Below are positions 35,953 through 43,517 of a stretch of 64,000 bases of DNA, one piece after another. Location of the stretch: contig JAHCIQ010000004.1 of assembly GCA_026129135.1 (NCBI GenBank), forward strand, positions 62,001 through 126,000. Reading direction: 5' to 3'. The translations under genes and the position numbers were made by a program. The stretch is from Cyanobacteria bacterium TGS_CYA1 (GTDB taxonomy: Bacteria; Cyanobacteriota; Vampirovibrionia; Obscuribacterales; Obscuribacteraceae). Numbering within the stretch: position 1 is the first letter of the stretch; each line of letters opens with the position of its first letter. Below the pieces are notes generated by a model. That model was given only the letters and a program-made list of their open reading frames with translations, did no database searches and was not told where the DNA came from.

Positions 35953-36432
35953 TTATTCGCTCTGAATTGTGAGCGATTTTCCGCGTCTGCCGTTGTCTGG
36001 ACCCTTAGGAACAGTTACGGTTAAGATGCCGTTCTTCAGCTTGGCTTCGGCTTTTTCGCTATTTACGCGACATGGAAAAGAAATGGTTCGTTGAAAGGAG
36101 TTGTACTTTTTCGCAACCTTTTTGTCGCCCGAATCCGACTTGGAATCGATTTCTTCTTTTCTTTCACCTTTGACAAAAAGTTCGTCATCGGTAACTGTAA
36201 CATTTAAGTTGTTTGCTTCGATGCCGGGCACTTCGATAGATATTTTTACAGAATCGCCTTTGGCGTCTGCTTCAATGCGCGGTGAATAAATTTCTTCAAG
36301 CTGCATAAAAGGAAATTTGAAATCAAAATCAGAAGACATCAAGTCAAAAACCGACCGAGCCTGGGCGGGGGAAGAAACGCTTAGACCCAGAGAAATAGCC
36401 AGCATCACGATTTTTTTGCTGATACTACTCAT
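35953..36432 (-). CDS. Exported small heat-shock protein (Hsp20)
   Basis: A 159-residue alpha-crystallin-type protein. The ATG at 36432 has a strong site (aaaggaggtaac). The N-terminus (MSSISKKIVMLAISLGLSV...SPAQARS) is a signal peptide, unusual since Hsp20 proteins are normally cytoplasmic. The alpha-crystallin domain is intact: PRIEADAKGDSVKISIEVPGIEANNLNV, VKGERKEE, FQRTISFPCRVNSEKAEAKLKNGILTVTVPK, plus a C-terminal tail. It may hold unfolded proteins in the periplasm. It is divergent from two further Hsp20 genes. Confidence 0.85.
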   Translation of the reverse strand: MSSISKKIVMLAISLGLSVSSPAQARSVFDLMSSDFDFKFPFMQLEEIYSPRIEADAKGDSVKISIEVPGIEANNLNVTVTDDELFVKGERKEEIDSKSDSGDKKVAKKYNSFQRTISFPCRVNSEKAEAKLKNGILTVTVPKGPDNGRRGKSLTIQSE

Positions 36433-36647
36433 AGTGTTACCTCCTTTTAAAAATATTGGAAAGGTCTTCACTAAAAATGTAGATCGCAAGTTTTGCAGAA
36501 ATAAAATTGCTAACCATTCCTTTATTTTTTTGCCAGCTATAAAAATTTTGTTAACGATAACGGGGTGGGCAAAGGTTTTCGATAAATTGAAAGTGTCTCG
36601 ATCAATTTTGGAGTTCGACCGATTTAACAATAAAGGAGGCAATTATT

Positions 36648-37082
36648 ATGTTGTTTCAAGAGCTTGTTTCACCATCATTTTTCGATACTCGACAAATGAA
36701 TATCCTTCACAACAGGCTTAATAACCTGCTCTCTAGCGTTGCTGCCCACGACTCTGAGTTTCCACTTCTTAATACATATATTTCGGAAGACAAAGCTCTT
36801 GTGGTGGCAGAAATTCCAGGAGTAGATATTGAAGATATAGATCTTCAAGTAGTCAATAAAACGCTTACCCTGAAAGCTGAACGCAAGCACGAAGATGTTT
36901 CAGAGGACAGCCACTGGTACAGACGTGAGCGAGTTTCTGGACAATTTAGCCGTGTTATTGAACTGCCGTTTGCAATCGATGCAGATGACGTCAAAGCTAC
37001 TTGCAACCAGGGCATTCTCAAGATTGAACTTCCCCGTGCACAAGCGGATCTTCCGCGGAAGATATCGATTCAATCTGTTTAA
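36648..37082 (+). CDS. Small heat-shock protein (Hsp20)
   Basis: A 144-residue Hsp20 with a complete alpha-crystallin domain (NTYISEDKALVVAEIPGVDIEDI, LTLKAERKHE, GQFSRVIELPFAIDADDVKATCNQGILKIELPR). It is cytoplasmic. The ribosome site (aaggaggc) is strong. It is the first of two genes spaced by 18 nt. I see no CIRCE element in the upstream 215 nt that it shares with the exported Hsp20. Confidence 0.93.
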   Translation: MLFQELVSPSFFDTRQMNILHNRLNNLLSSVAAHDSEFPLLNTYISEDKALVVAEIPGVDIEDIDLQVVNKTLTLKAERKHEDVSEDSHWYRRERVSGQFSRVIELPFAIDADDVKATCNQGILKIELPRAQADLPRKISIQSV

Positions 37083-37100
37083 TTTTCAGGAGGTTTTATT

Positions 37101-37496
37101 ATGGAAACTGCAACAGTAGAAAGAAAAAAAGACGAACTGAAAACTTGCGAACCACAAGTGAATACACGCATCTTCGTTCCTCAAGCTGATGTGTATGAAT
37201 CGCAAGACAAAATTTTTGTGATGGCTGATATGCCTGGCGTGAGCGAAGATTCGATCGACATTGTTCTTGAAAAAAACGTTCTCACGATTCAAGGTAAGAC
37301 AACTCCTTTAGAAATTGAAGGCATGAGACTCGCTCACTGCGAGGTTCCGCCAGGAAACTATCGCCGCGTGTTTATGCTTTCCGACGAAGTTGATCAAGAT
37401 GCTATCGAAGCGACTATCAAAAATGGTGTCTTGAAGTTGACCTTGCCCAAACCAGAAAAAGCTAAGGCTCGCAAAATTACTGTCGTAGCCGAATAG
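37101..37496 (+). CDS. Small heat-shock protein (Hsp20)
   Basis: A 131-residue Hsp20, second gene of the operon, with aggagg before the ATG. The domain is recognisable (PQADVYESQDKIFVMADMPGVSEDSIDIVLEKNVLTIQGK, then YRRVFMLSDEVDQDAIEATIKNGVLKLTLPK) with a conserved A.xxGVL...P. It is somewhat divergent from its neighbour, so this is not a recent duplication. The two may form mixed oligomers. Confidence 0.93.
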   Translation: METATVERKKDELKTCEPQVNTRIFVPQADVYESQDKIFVMADMPGVSEDSIDIVLEKNVLTIQGKTTPLEIEGMRLAHCEVPPGNYRRVFMLSDEVDQDAIEATIKNGVLKLTLPKPEKAKARKITVVAE

Positions 37497-37524
37497 TTTT
37501 ACTTCGATCGTCATCCCCCCGCTC

Positions 37525-37554
37525 AAAGGGCTCCGAAGAAATTCGGGGCTCTTT
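37525..37554 (+). terminator. Terminator of the hsp20 operon
   Basis: A 13-bp stem, aaagggctccgaa (37525-37537) with ttcggggctcttt (37542-37554), with two G-U pairs and a gaaa loop. It stands 29 nt after the last hsp20 stop and also faces the convergent gene at 37556. Confidence 0.75.
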
Positions 37555-37555
37555 G

Positions 37556-38095
37556 TTAATCTTCAGACGTATCGGAATCCTCATCTTCTTTGACTGCAGA
37601 TTTTAGCTTGCCATAAACGAATTTGCATTTCTCGTTTGAATCGCGCATTGGCGTGCCGCTAATGACCGAGGTCCAGATTAGAAATTGATTTTTTCCATCT
37701 GTCAAAATCACTGTCGAATTGGCAGGTGCATTCCATGTCGCTGGCGGTCTGCTTTTCCATTCTTCAATGGGCGCGTTGGTGATTGAACGGTCCACAATCA
37801 TGCGGATGTTGTCGATAGAATGCACACTTCCGCTGTAGGTTACTTGGGTGGTCGAACTGACTGGCGCACCGTTCACTTTTTCGCAGACAAATTTTAGTGC
37901 CTTATCCACGTCCTGGTCGAGGTTGGGAAAGGAGCCGTGCTGTTTGTGCCATTCTCGCATGGCGTCACCCGCGCGGAGTGCAACCGCGTGCAGTTCTTCG
38001 CTATCGAACCCTTGCCCGTATTGAGCTCGGACCGAAGAAATGTTAATTGCAGTGATTAAAAGCAAACAAAGAGCGATTGACAGTACTCTAAGCAT
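37556..38095 (-). CDS. Exported hypothetical protein
   Basis: A 179-residue protein with a signal peptide (1-24, ending SVRAQ). The mature part has the pattern of a small periplasmic pilin-like or lipocalin-like domain (DAMREWHKQHGSFPNLDQDVDKALKFV; VTYSGSVHSIDNIRMIV), with an acidic tail. Its start overlaps the stop of the gene at 38095 by TAATG, so the two are coupled. I recognise no family. Confidence 0.65.
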   Translation of the reverse strand: MLRVLSIALCLLLITAINISSVRAQYGQGFDSEELHAVALRAGDAMREWHKQHGSFPNLDQDVDKALKFVCEKVNGAPVSSTTQVTYSGSVHSIDNIRMIVDRSITNAPIEEWKSRPPATWNAPANSTVILTDGKNQFLIWTSVISGTPMRDSNEKCKFVYGKLKSAVKEDEDSDTSED

Positions 38096-38682
38096 TATTC
38101 GTTAGCCAACTCGGTTAATGTTTCTATGCCTTTGTCGTCGACGCCTATCTCATTTAATCTTAAACCGTTTTTGTTTTTAATCACATCGAAGGTCATGCTG
38201 AATGGGTGGTGCTTTCCAGGCGATTTAAGATGGTCATGGAAATATCCCTGCACTTTCACTGTGATGACTGGACTTTTTTTGTTAGTCGTCGGCTCGGCGC
38301 TTTGACTAACGAAACAGATTTTGGAAGGTTCGGGAAATTCCCAAAACATTCCCTTAATTTGCGTGTGTGCTTCAGGTTTCATCCACCCTTGCGATGTTTT
38401 ATGGCTTTGTGCTGCCCTGGATGGATTGGCGTCAAACGCGTCCTTCATGACGAAAAGCACAAAATCTCGTGCAAGCATTGGATCGATATTGGGATCATCT
38501 GCATCGAAAGTCGTTATATTCGATTTTCGCTCAAGCATAGAATGCTCATATTTGGCATTTTCCATCATTGCCTTGATTGGAACGCCAAGCGCATTCCCGT
38601 AGCAAAAGGCCGCCATGAGGGTGAGAAAACCAATGCCGCTTGCCAGACAAAATCCATTTTTATAGATGATGGTTGTGGTCAT
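38095..38682 (-). CDS. Exported or anchored hypothetical protein
   Basis: A 195-residue protein with a hydrophobic N-terminus (residues 12-34, LASGIGFLTLMAAFCYGNALG), either a signal peptide or an anchor. The soluble part (FDADDPNIDPMLARDFVLFVMKDAF; VKVQGYFHDHLKSPGKHHPFSMTFDVIKNKNG) is unrecognised. It is coupled to the gene at 37556, so the two exported proteins probably act together. Confidence 0.6.
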   Translation of the reverse strand: MTTTIIYKNGFCLASGIGFLTLMAAFCYGNALGVPIKAMMENAKYEHSMLERKSNITTFDADDPNIDPMLARDFVLFVMKDAFDANPSRAAQSHKTSQGWMKPEAHTQIKGMFWEFPEPSKICFVSQSAEPTTNKKSPVITVKVQGYFHDHLKSPGKHHPFSMTFDVIKNKNGLRLNEIGVDDKGIETLTELANE

Positions 38683-38825
38683 TTGATTAACTCCCAGGAT
38701 ATTTCTATCTTATCCTGAAAATTTAAATGCCGCGAAGTAGACTTTTCGGCAGGCAAAAGTGCTGAAAAAGGCGGGAAAGCAGCTGTAATTTGAGAATATG
38801 CTCCGGAAGCATAAAAAAGGGGGGC

Positions 38826-38851
38826 AAAATATGCAGTTAAATGCATATTTT
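38826..38851. repeat. 10-bp perfect inverted repeat ahead of a phosphatase gene
   Basis: aaaatatgca (38826-38835) and tgcatatttt (38842-38851) around a gttaaa loop, 27 nt before the probable start of the phosphatase gene. AT-rich and symmetrical, it looks like an operator or a weak terminator. Confidence 0.5.
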
Positions 38852-38878
38852 AATAATTGCGGTTAGAATGCAACTGAT

Positions 38879-39250
38879 TTGGATTTTCAATTGATAAAAA
38901 GTTCCAAAACCAAAATTCTCTTCGTTTGCAGTCAAAATAAACTGCGAAGCGCCACCGCCGAGAAAATGTATGAGAGAGTTCAACATTACGATGTTCGATC
39001 TTGCGGGACAGACAAAAGCGCTCGCATTCGCATAACCGCAGGTCATATCGGTTGGGCAGACTGGATTTTCGTAATGGAAAAGAGGCATCTGAGCCTTATT
39101 AGAAATAAGTACAAAGGCGAGTTGCAAGGCAAGCGCATCGTTTGTCTCAATATTCCGGACGAATATGACTTTATGGACCGTGAGCTTGTTCTGTTGTTTC
39201 AATCTTTGTTGAGCGAATATATAGACGTGCCGGAGATTGACGATAGTTGA
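38879..39250 (+). CDS. Predicted protein-tyrosine phosphatase (COG4551-like)
   Basis: A 123-residue protein resembling low-molecular-weight phosphatases. The P-loop is CSQNKLRS (C-x5-R), and the acid/late part has WADWIFVMEKRHLSLIRNKYKGELQGKRIVCLNIPDEYDFMD. The CSQNxLRS loop and the VCLNIPDEYDFMD end mark the COG4551-type group. A TTG at 38879 or 38891 must start it; there is no in-frame ATG before the domain. It is probably a cytoplasmic phosphatase with unknown target. Confidence 0.82.
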   Translation: MDFQLIKSSKTKILFVCSQNKLRSATAEKMYERVQHYDVRSCGTDKSARIRITAGHIGWADWIFVMEKRHLSLIRNKYKGELQGKRIVCLNIPDEYDFMDRELVLLFQSLLSEYIDVPEIDDS

Positions 39251-39263
39251 GTTTTAGCAAAGT

Positions 39264-39701
39264 TTATCGTATCGCCCGATAAAGCAAATAAGACAATATT
39301 CCTGAGCGAACACTCCAGAGAATAGTGCGCACCCAGTTGCTTGACACGAGCATCTTGTGTACTCCGTCGTCGAAACCAGCAGAGCATAATTTCTCATGAC
39401 ACGGTATGGAACCAAATGCGGTGCAACCCCAAATGCCTATAACAGCAATGAGTCCAATCCAATAAAGCAAGCTGTCTTCGCGCTTTGCCATGAAGACGAG
39501 CATGAGCGCAGTAATGATTTCGAGCACCATCGGACCTGCCACTACATATGATGTCAGCTGTCGGTGTGCATTGACGTATGGCATGAACATGTCTTTGCCT
39601 GTGCTTGCAAAAAGTGGATAGTGCACTATTTGCACAAACCAGATTATCCCGGTCATCAACCAGGCGCAAGCAGCATTCAATATCAGGACAACATTAAACA
39701 T
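39264..39701 (-). CDS. Four-helix membrane protein, unknown
   Basis: A 145-residue protein with four membrane helices (at about residues 5-28, 52-72, 80-100 and 120-142). Conserved-looking stretches are WFVQIVHYPLFA, AHRQLTSYVVAGPMVLEI and LVSSNWVRTILWSVRSGILSY, and a periplasmic CHEKLC pair. The WVRTILW...RS motif looks conserved in other bacteria, but I cannot name the family. Confidence 0.7.
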   Translation of the reverse strand: MFNVVLILNAACAWLMTGIIWFVQIVHYPLFASTGKDMFMPYVNAHRQLTSYVVAGPMVLEIITALMLVFMAKREDSLLYWIGLIAVIGIWGCTAFGSIPCHEKLCSAGFDDGVHKMLVSSNWVRTILWSVRSGILSYLLYRAIR

Positions 39702-39785
39702 TGTCCCAGTTTGCCTGAACTATCTGAACTTGGGATGAACCGGGTAAGACATAAATGGCATACCCGAATTTTTGCTTCACTTTTT

Positions 39786-39856
39786 CCTGGAGAGGCTCAT
39801 TGGCGAGCATCCGGCTCTGAACCGGACGGGAGCAGGTTCGAATCCTGCCTCCAGGT
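39786..39856 (+). tRNA. tRNA-Gln(CTG), atypical
   Basis: A clean cloverleaf of 71 nt. The acceptor stem is cctggag/ctccagg (7 bp), the D stem gctc/gagc with a 6-nt loop (attggc), the anticodon stem tccgg/ccgga with loop ctctgaa (anticodon CTG, Gln), the T stem gcagg/cctgc with loop ttcgaat. No CCA is encoded; the discriminator is T. The core is unusual: position 8 is A rather than U, and A21 is missing. The first pair is C-G, while bacterial tRNA-Gln commonly has U1-A72, an identity element for GatCAB. It may be an odd but real tRNA or a tRNA-like element. The next gene starts 10 nt later. Confidence 0.7.
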
Positions 39857-39866
39857 CCCAACCAAA

Positions 39867-42173
39867 ATGTCAGAAGAAGAGAAAAAACAAATCAATCCTC
39901 ACTACGCCATTCACCAATTGGCTAAAGCCTTGTTTGGGGGTGGCGAAAACGCGGCTAAGAAAATACGGCAATGGCAAGATGTTATTTCAGGAATAATCAA
40001 CGGTAGCCTGGAAATAGGGTCTCGGACACCAATGAAAAACGTGCCTGCTTGGATTACCCCCGAGGTTATTTTTGGCGGGTTTGCAACTGGCAGATACGCT
40101 GCTGGAGGCGAGCTTATGCCATTCGAGCAGGATTTGCGCAAGCGGCTGAGAGTTGAAAATTTGGAGGAAGAACAGGTAAGACTGCCGCTAAATGTGTATT
40201 ATGTTAGCGCTGACGGACGCCAGGAGCTGTTGCAGGCGCTCAAGTCTCGCTGTTATCGCGTCAAGGTGCCAGAAGAGTCCATGCTGCTTGTTGCCGCCTG
40301 GTTGTTCGACATAGGGGAAGTCGAGCGCGCAACCATTCTTATAGAGAGCTTGAGTCCTTTCTTCAGTCATCTGCGTTTTTATCCTGCTCCTGCTACTTCT
40401 CCATTGCGCGAGCTCAAAGGCGATGTGATTTTTGTGCGCGATGTTTCTTATTGCGTTAGTAATTTGCGTAAAAAGAAAAAACAAATTTCTGTTTTGCAAA
40501 TGAATGAAGCAATCAATGTTTGGACTCCATTATATGATCGCGCCGTGTCCTTATTTTTAGAAACTGTCGATGGCGATATTCCGGTTTTGGAGATTGATGA
40601 GCATGGCAAGCTCAAACGCAAAAAGAATGGGCAGCCTACAGCTACGGGTGGATTGCCCTGCAAAAAATTTGCCCCGGACTGGAATGCTCGTGCACTGGTT
40701 CTTTTGAAAGACTACCAGTCAGCTTCTGAGCAGCCGCATCTCATGTGTACTAAACATAGAGATAAAAAAGAGAATTTTGCCAGACTTCGCCACTATCTTG
40801 AAATTGCTTACCGGGCTCCCGGTGAATTGACAAGTCGCGACATTGGATACATCAGAAAAATTCTTGCTTCTTATGTCACCGCTCACGGTGCGCCTAATTC
40901 CGAACTACGCATAAGAACTATTCAAATGCAAAAATCTATGGCTCTTAGACCGTTGCATCACATTTTAGCTCAAATACTTGCCGATAGACTTGCTACCCAA
41001 GCTCCAGAGCAAGGCGTGGCTGACCTTAACAAATTTTTGGGAGCCGTGACCAAGGACGAAGCTAAAAAATGGGGTGGTATCGCTGGTGATGATTTGCCTC
41101 CGTCCATTATTCGAAAAGCTTCGATGTGTAAAGAAGCACCAATGTCGCAACTTGTAGAAGATAAGATTCTCAAGTCGAGTGAGGCGATGGCATCGCAACT
41201 GTCCTTGCTTACTTCAAGGCTGCGCGCATCTCGCTCTGAAGATCCCGAGCTTTCGCAAATATTGCAGGCCACTTATCTTGCATTTCGAAAACGCCGGTCA
41301 CTCCTGTTACTTAATTTGCAGAGTCAGGTCAAATTTGAAGAATTGCCTTGGGTTCAGGCTGTTGAGCCTTGGATTATAAACAAAAATGATTCTAAAGTAG
41401 CCACTCTTCAGGCGCTTAAGATGGTGATTACGCTTGTGTTTGAATATTTTCCAGAGACAATTTTGCCTAATAAGTTGGTGAAAGAAATTCGTGCACTAGC
41501 TAATGATGTAGATCTTAATATTCCGTTGGTGGACGAACTAGCAGCGGATATTTTCATGGGCGAATTTACTATCAATTTTTTGAAGGCTGCAAAGGAGGCA
41601 GCAAAATTACTGCAGGGTACTCTGTACGAAAGGTATTATCAAATCGATTTCGGTTACATATTGAAGTTAGACGATGCGGGCTCCTTGAACCAGACCCGCA
41701 TTTCGCCGGGCTTTGCGAATTTATGCAGAAAAAGATTGTCACTCGGGCAATCGAAGATGCATGGAGCCGCGGGTAATGGTGCAATAATCGAGCAAGCCCA
41801 AATTTTGACCACACATAATTTTGCAAGTTTGTGGAACGCATTGGACCTGGAAGATTTTAAGCCGAATTTGCCATCGACAGCAAAGCGCATATTTACTTGG
41901 GTTTGCAAGCAGCAGCAAATTGAAATCACAGATTGGAGAGCCAGACTTCATCAAAAGAAAAATTGCGCGTATGCATTCAGGCAAATGATTTTCTTTTTGT
42001 CTCTTGCTGGTGAAACCGAGCAGATGCGTTTTCTTGAATGGATGAGTGAATTTTTTGCAAAGAAACCTATCAAACGCGATAGTGAATTTCAGGACATTCT
42101 GGATGACTTTGTCGTCGCCCTAAAGGGGGGCAAGCCAGAGTGTGTATTTTTGGGCTGGAACACCGACGAGTAG
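39867..42173 (+). CDS. Large uncharacterised protein directly after the tRNA
   Basis: A 768-residue soluble protein from the ATG at 39867, only 10 nt after the tRNA-Gln end. The frame is open back to 39564, but that stretch overlaps the tRNA and reads as non-coding. No Shine-Dalgarno is present. No known domain is visible. Likely conserved stretches are VKVPEESMLLVAAWLFDIGEVERA, PCKKFAPDWNARALVLLKDY, LVYTAH-like ILASYVTAHGAPNS, AFRKRRSLLLLNLQSQVKFEELPWV and GAAGNGAIIEQAQILTTHNFASLW. It is mostly helical with several Cys/His. The last motif, with a conserved NG.IIEQAQILTTHN, looks like an active or binding site. No family name can be given. Confidence 0.85.
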   Translation: MSEEEKKQINPHYAIHQLAKALFGGGENAAKKIRQWQDVISGIINGSLEIGSRTPMKNVPAWITPEVIFGGFATGRYAAGGELMPFEQDLRKRLRVENLEEEQVRLPLNVYYVSADGRQELLQALKSRCYRVKVPEESMLLVAAWLFDIGEVERATILIESLSPFFSHLRFYPAPATSPLRELKGDVIFVRDVSYCVSNLRKKKKQISVLQMNEAINVWTPLYDRAVSLFLETVDGDIPVLEIDEHGKLKRKKNGQPTATGGLPCKKFAPDWNARALVLLKDYQSASEQPHLMCTKHRDKKENFARLRHYLEIAYRAPGELTSRDIGYIRKILASYVTAHGAPNSELRIRTIQMQKSMALRPLHHILAQILADRLATQAPEQGVADLNKFLGAVTKDEAKKWGGIAGDDLPPSIIRKASMCKEAPMSQLVEDKILKSSEAMASQLSLLTSRLRASRSEDPELSQILQATYLAFRKRRSLLLLNLQSQVKFEELPWVQAVEPWIINKNDSKVATLQALKMVITLVFEYFPETILPNKLVKEIRALANDVDLNIPLVDELAADIFMGEFTINFLKAAKEAAKLLQGTLYERYYQIDFGYILKLDDAGSLNQTRISPGFANLCRKRLSLGQSKMHGAAGNGAIIEQAQILTTHNFASLWNALDLEDFKPNLPSTAKRIFTWVCKQQQIEITDWRARLHQKKNCAYAFRQMIFFLSLAGETEQMRFLEWMSEFFAKKPIKRDSEFQDILDDFVVALKGGKPECVFLGWNTDE

Positions 42174-42208
42174 TGTAAAATTAGGGCTGACAGACAAGGA
42201 GCCCGCAA

Positions 42209-42859
42209 ATGTCCGACCCATACAGCCCAAATCCCGATCAGAAGCCACCCCGCAACCTCAATATCTGGACGCGATTAGGCATGGCATTTGTCGGTATGGT
42301 TTTCGTCATGATTGGCATAAGTCAGATGAGCAAGGGCTATGCAGAGATGAAGGCTGCTGACAATCCGGCTGCCAGCGAGATTACGGACACTGTCAAGAAA
42401 TCGCTCGAAGAAGTAAAAAAATTCAAGGATGACAAAGGTAATTTGTCGTTCGATTATCCGGCCAACTGGACTGTTGCAGAAGATGCTACGAACGAAACGC
42501 CATTTCGTGCCAATGCCCTCGACAATCTAATCGATTTTCGTATAAGCAAAGAAGCGGTCCCAGAGGCGATGGACGCCAATGCTTACATTGTAGCAATGGA
42601 TAAAGTGGTCGGTCAGGAAAAACGCATTCACGACATCAACAAAATTTCGGAAGACAAAGTCACCATAAATGGTGTCGAAGGCATTAAGCGTGTTCAAACG
42701 CTCAAGCACGGAGATACTCCGATTATTATCAAGCAAGTGTATATCGTTATAGTGAATAAGAACAATGCATATTGTTCGGTAGGTACTACAACCGAAAAGC
42801 TTTTCCCTGATGTGGAGCCAGTTTTCGCTAAGGTTTATAACAGCTACAAATTCGAGTAA
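42209..42859 (+). CDS. Anchored PsbP-like hypothetical protein, copy 1
   Basis: A 216-residue protein. An N-terminal anchor lies at 23-44 (LGMAFVGMVFVMIGISQMSKG), followed by a linker and a domain beginning GNLSFDYPANWTVAEDA. The short YP.nW pattern and following strands resemble the PsbP/DcrB-type alpha-beta fold. It has a close relative in the next gene (4 nt later). The ribosome site (acaaggag) is good. The role is unknown. Confidence 0.75.
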   Translation: MSDPYSPNPDQKPPRNLNIWTRLGMAFVGMVFVMIGISQMSKGYAEMKAADNPAASEITDTVKKSLEEVKKFKDDKGNLSFDYPANWTVAEDATNETPFRANALDNLIDFRISKEAVPEAMDANAYIVAMDKVVGQEKRIHDINKISEDKVTINGVEGIKRVQTLKHGDTPIIIKQVYIVIVNKNNAYCSVGTTTEKLFPDVEPVFAKVYNSYKFE

Positions 42860-42863
42860 ATAA

Positions 42864-43517
42864 ATGGAAAATCCTAACGACAAAGAAAAACTAAAAGAAC
42901 AAGCTCGCAAAAACATTTTCAGTGGCAGGCTGAAAATTGGTCTTGCAATAGTAGGTGTCATATTTATTCTTCAGGGCTTGAACCAGATGAATAAAGGGTT
43001 CAAAGAAATGAAAGGCTCGTCCACTGTGTCCGAGGTGGCACCACAGGCAGGTTCAGATTATTCGCAAGTTGGTCCCCAATACAACGATGCTAACAGCTCT
43101 TTGACTTTGAATTATCCTTCCGATTGGGCTATTGGAGCCAATCCTACCCCAACCAATCCTTTCCAAGCAAGTGGGCAAGGAGGAGTGGTCGATTATCGCA
43201 TCAGTAAAGAGCCCTTGAATCAGGACATTACTCCCAAACAATATCTTGATGCCATGGATAAGATTTTCAAAACAGATCCAAAGATCAAAACTATGACCCC
43301 TTTTGCAGAAAATACCATTAATATAAATGGAAACGAGGGGCTGACCCGCGAGCACACCATGATACTCACCGGCAAAGATATTATTCTCAAGCAAAAGCTT
43401 TTGATTCTAGTTAAAGACCGCAATGCTTATTGTGCAGTATCAACCACGCCGGTCAACTTGTACGAGAAAACGAAGCCGACTTTCGAAGCCGTTAATCAAA
43501 CAATCAGATTCGAATAA
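42864..43517 (+). CDS. Anchored PsbP-like hypothetical protein, copy 2
   Basis: A 217-residue paralogue of the preceding gene, with the same layout: anchor at 18-38 (IGLAIVGVIFILQGLNQMNKG), then SSLTLNYPSDWAIG, FQASG...VDYRISKEPLN, YLDAMDKIFK and VKDRNAYCAVSTTP. The proteins align over their full length with perhaps one third to one half identity, so this is an old tandem duplication. It is probably cotranscribed with copy 1. Confidence 0.75.
   Translation: MENPNDKEKLKEQARKNIFSGRLKIGLAIVGVIFILQGLNQMNKGFKEMKGSSTVSEVAPQAGSDYSQVGPQYNDANSSLTLNYPSDWAIGANPTPTNPFQASGQGGVVDYRISKEPLNQDITPKQYLDAMDKIFKTDPKIKTMTPFAENTININGNEGLTREHTMILTGKDIILKQKLLILVKDRNAYCAVSTTPVNLYEKTKPTFEAVNQTIRFE

Noticed and set aside
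36433..36647. CIRCE (HrcA operator) in the divergent hsp20 promoter region
   Set aside because: The inverted repeat ttagcactc-n9-gagtgctaa is not present, so heat control must use another signal.
39564..39866. N-terminal extension of the 768-residue protein through the tRNA
   Set aside because: It would run through a complete cloverleaf and overlaps the opposite membrane gene; the ATG at 39867 after the tRNA is preferred.
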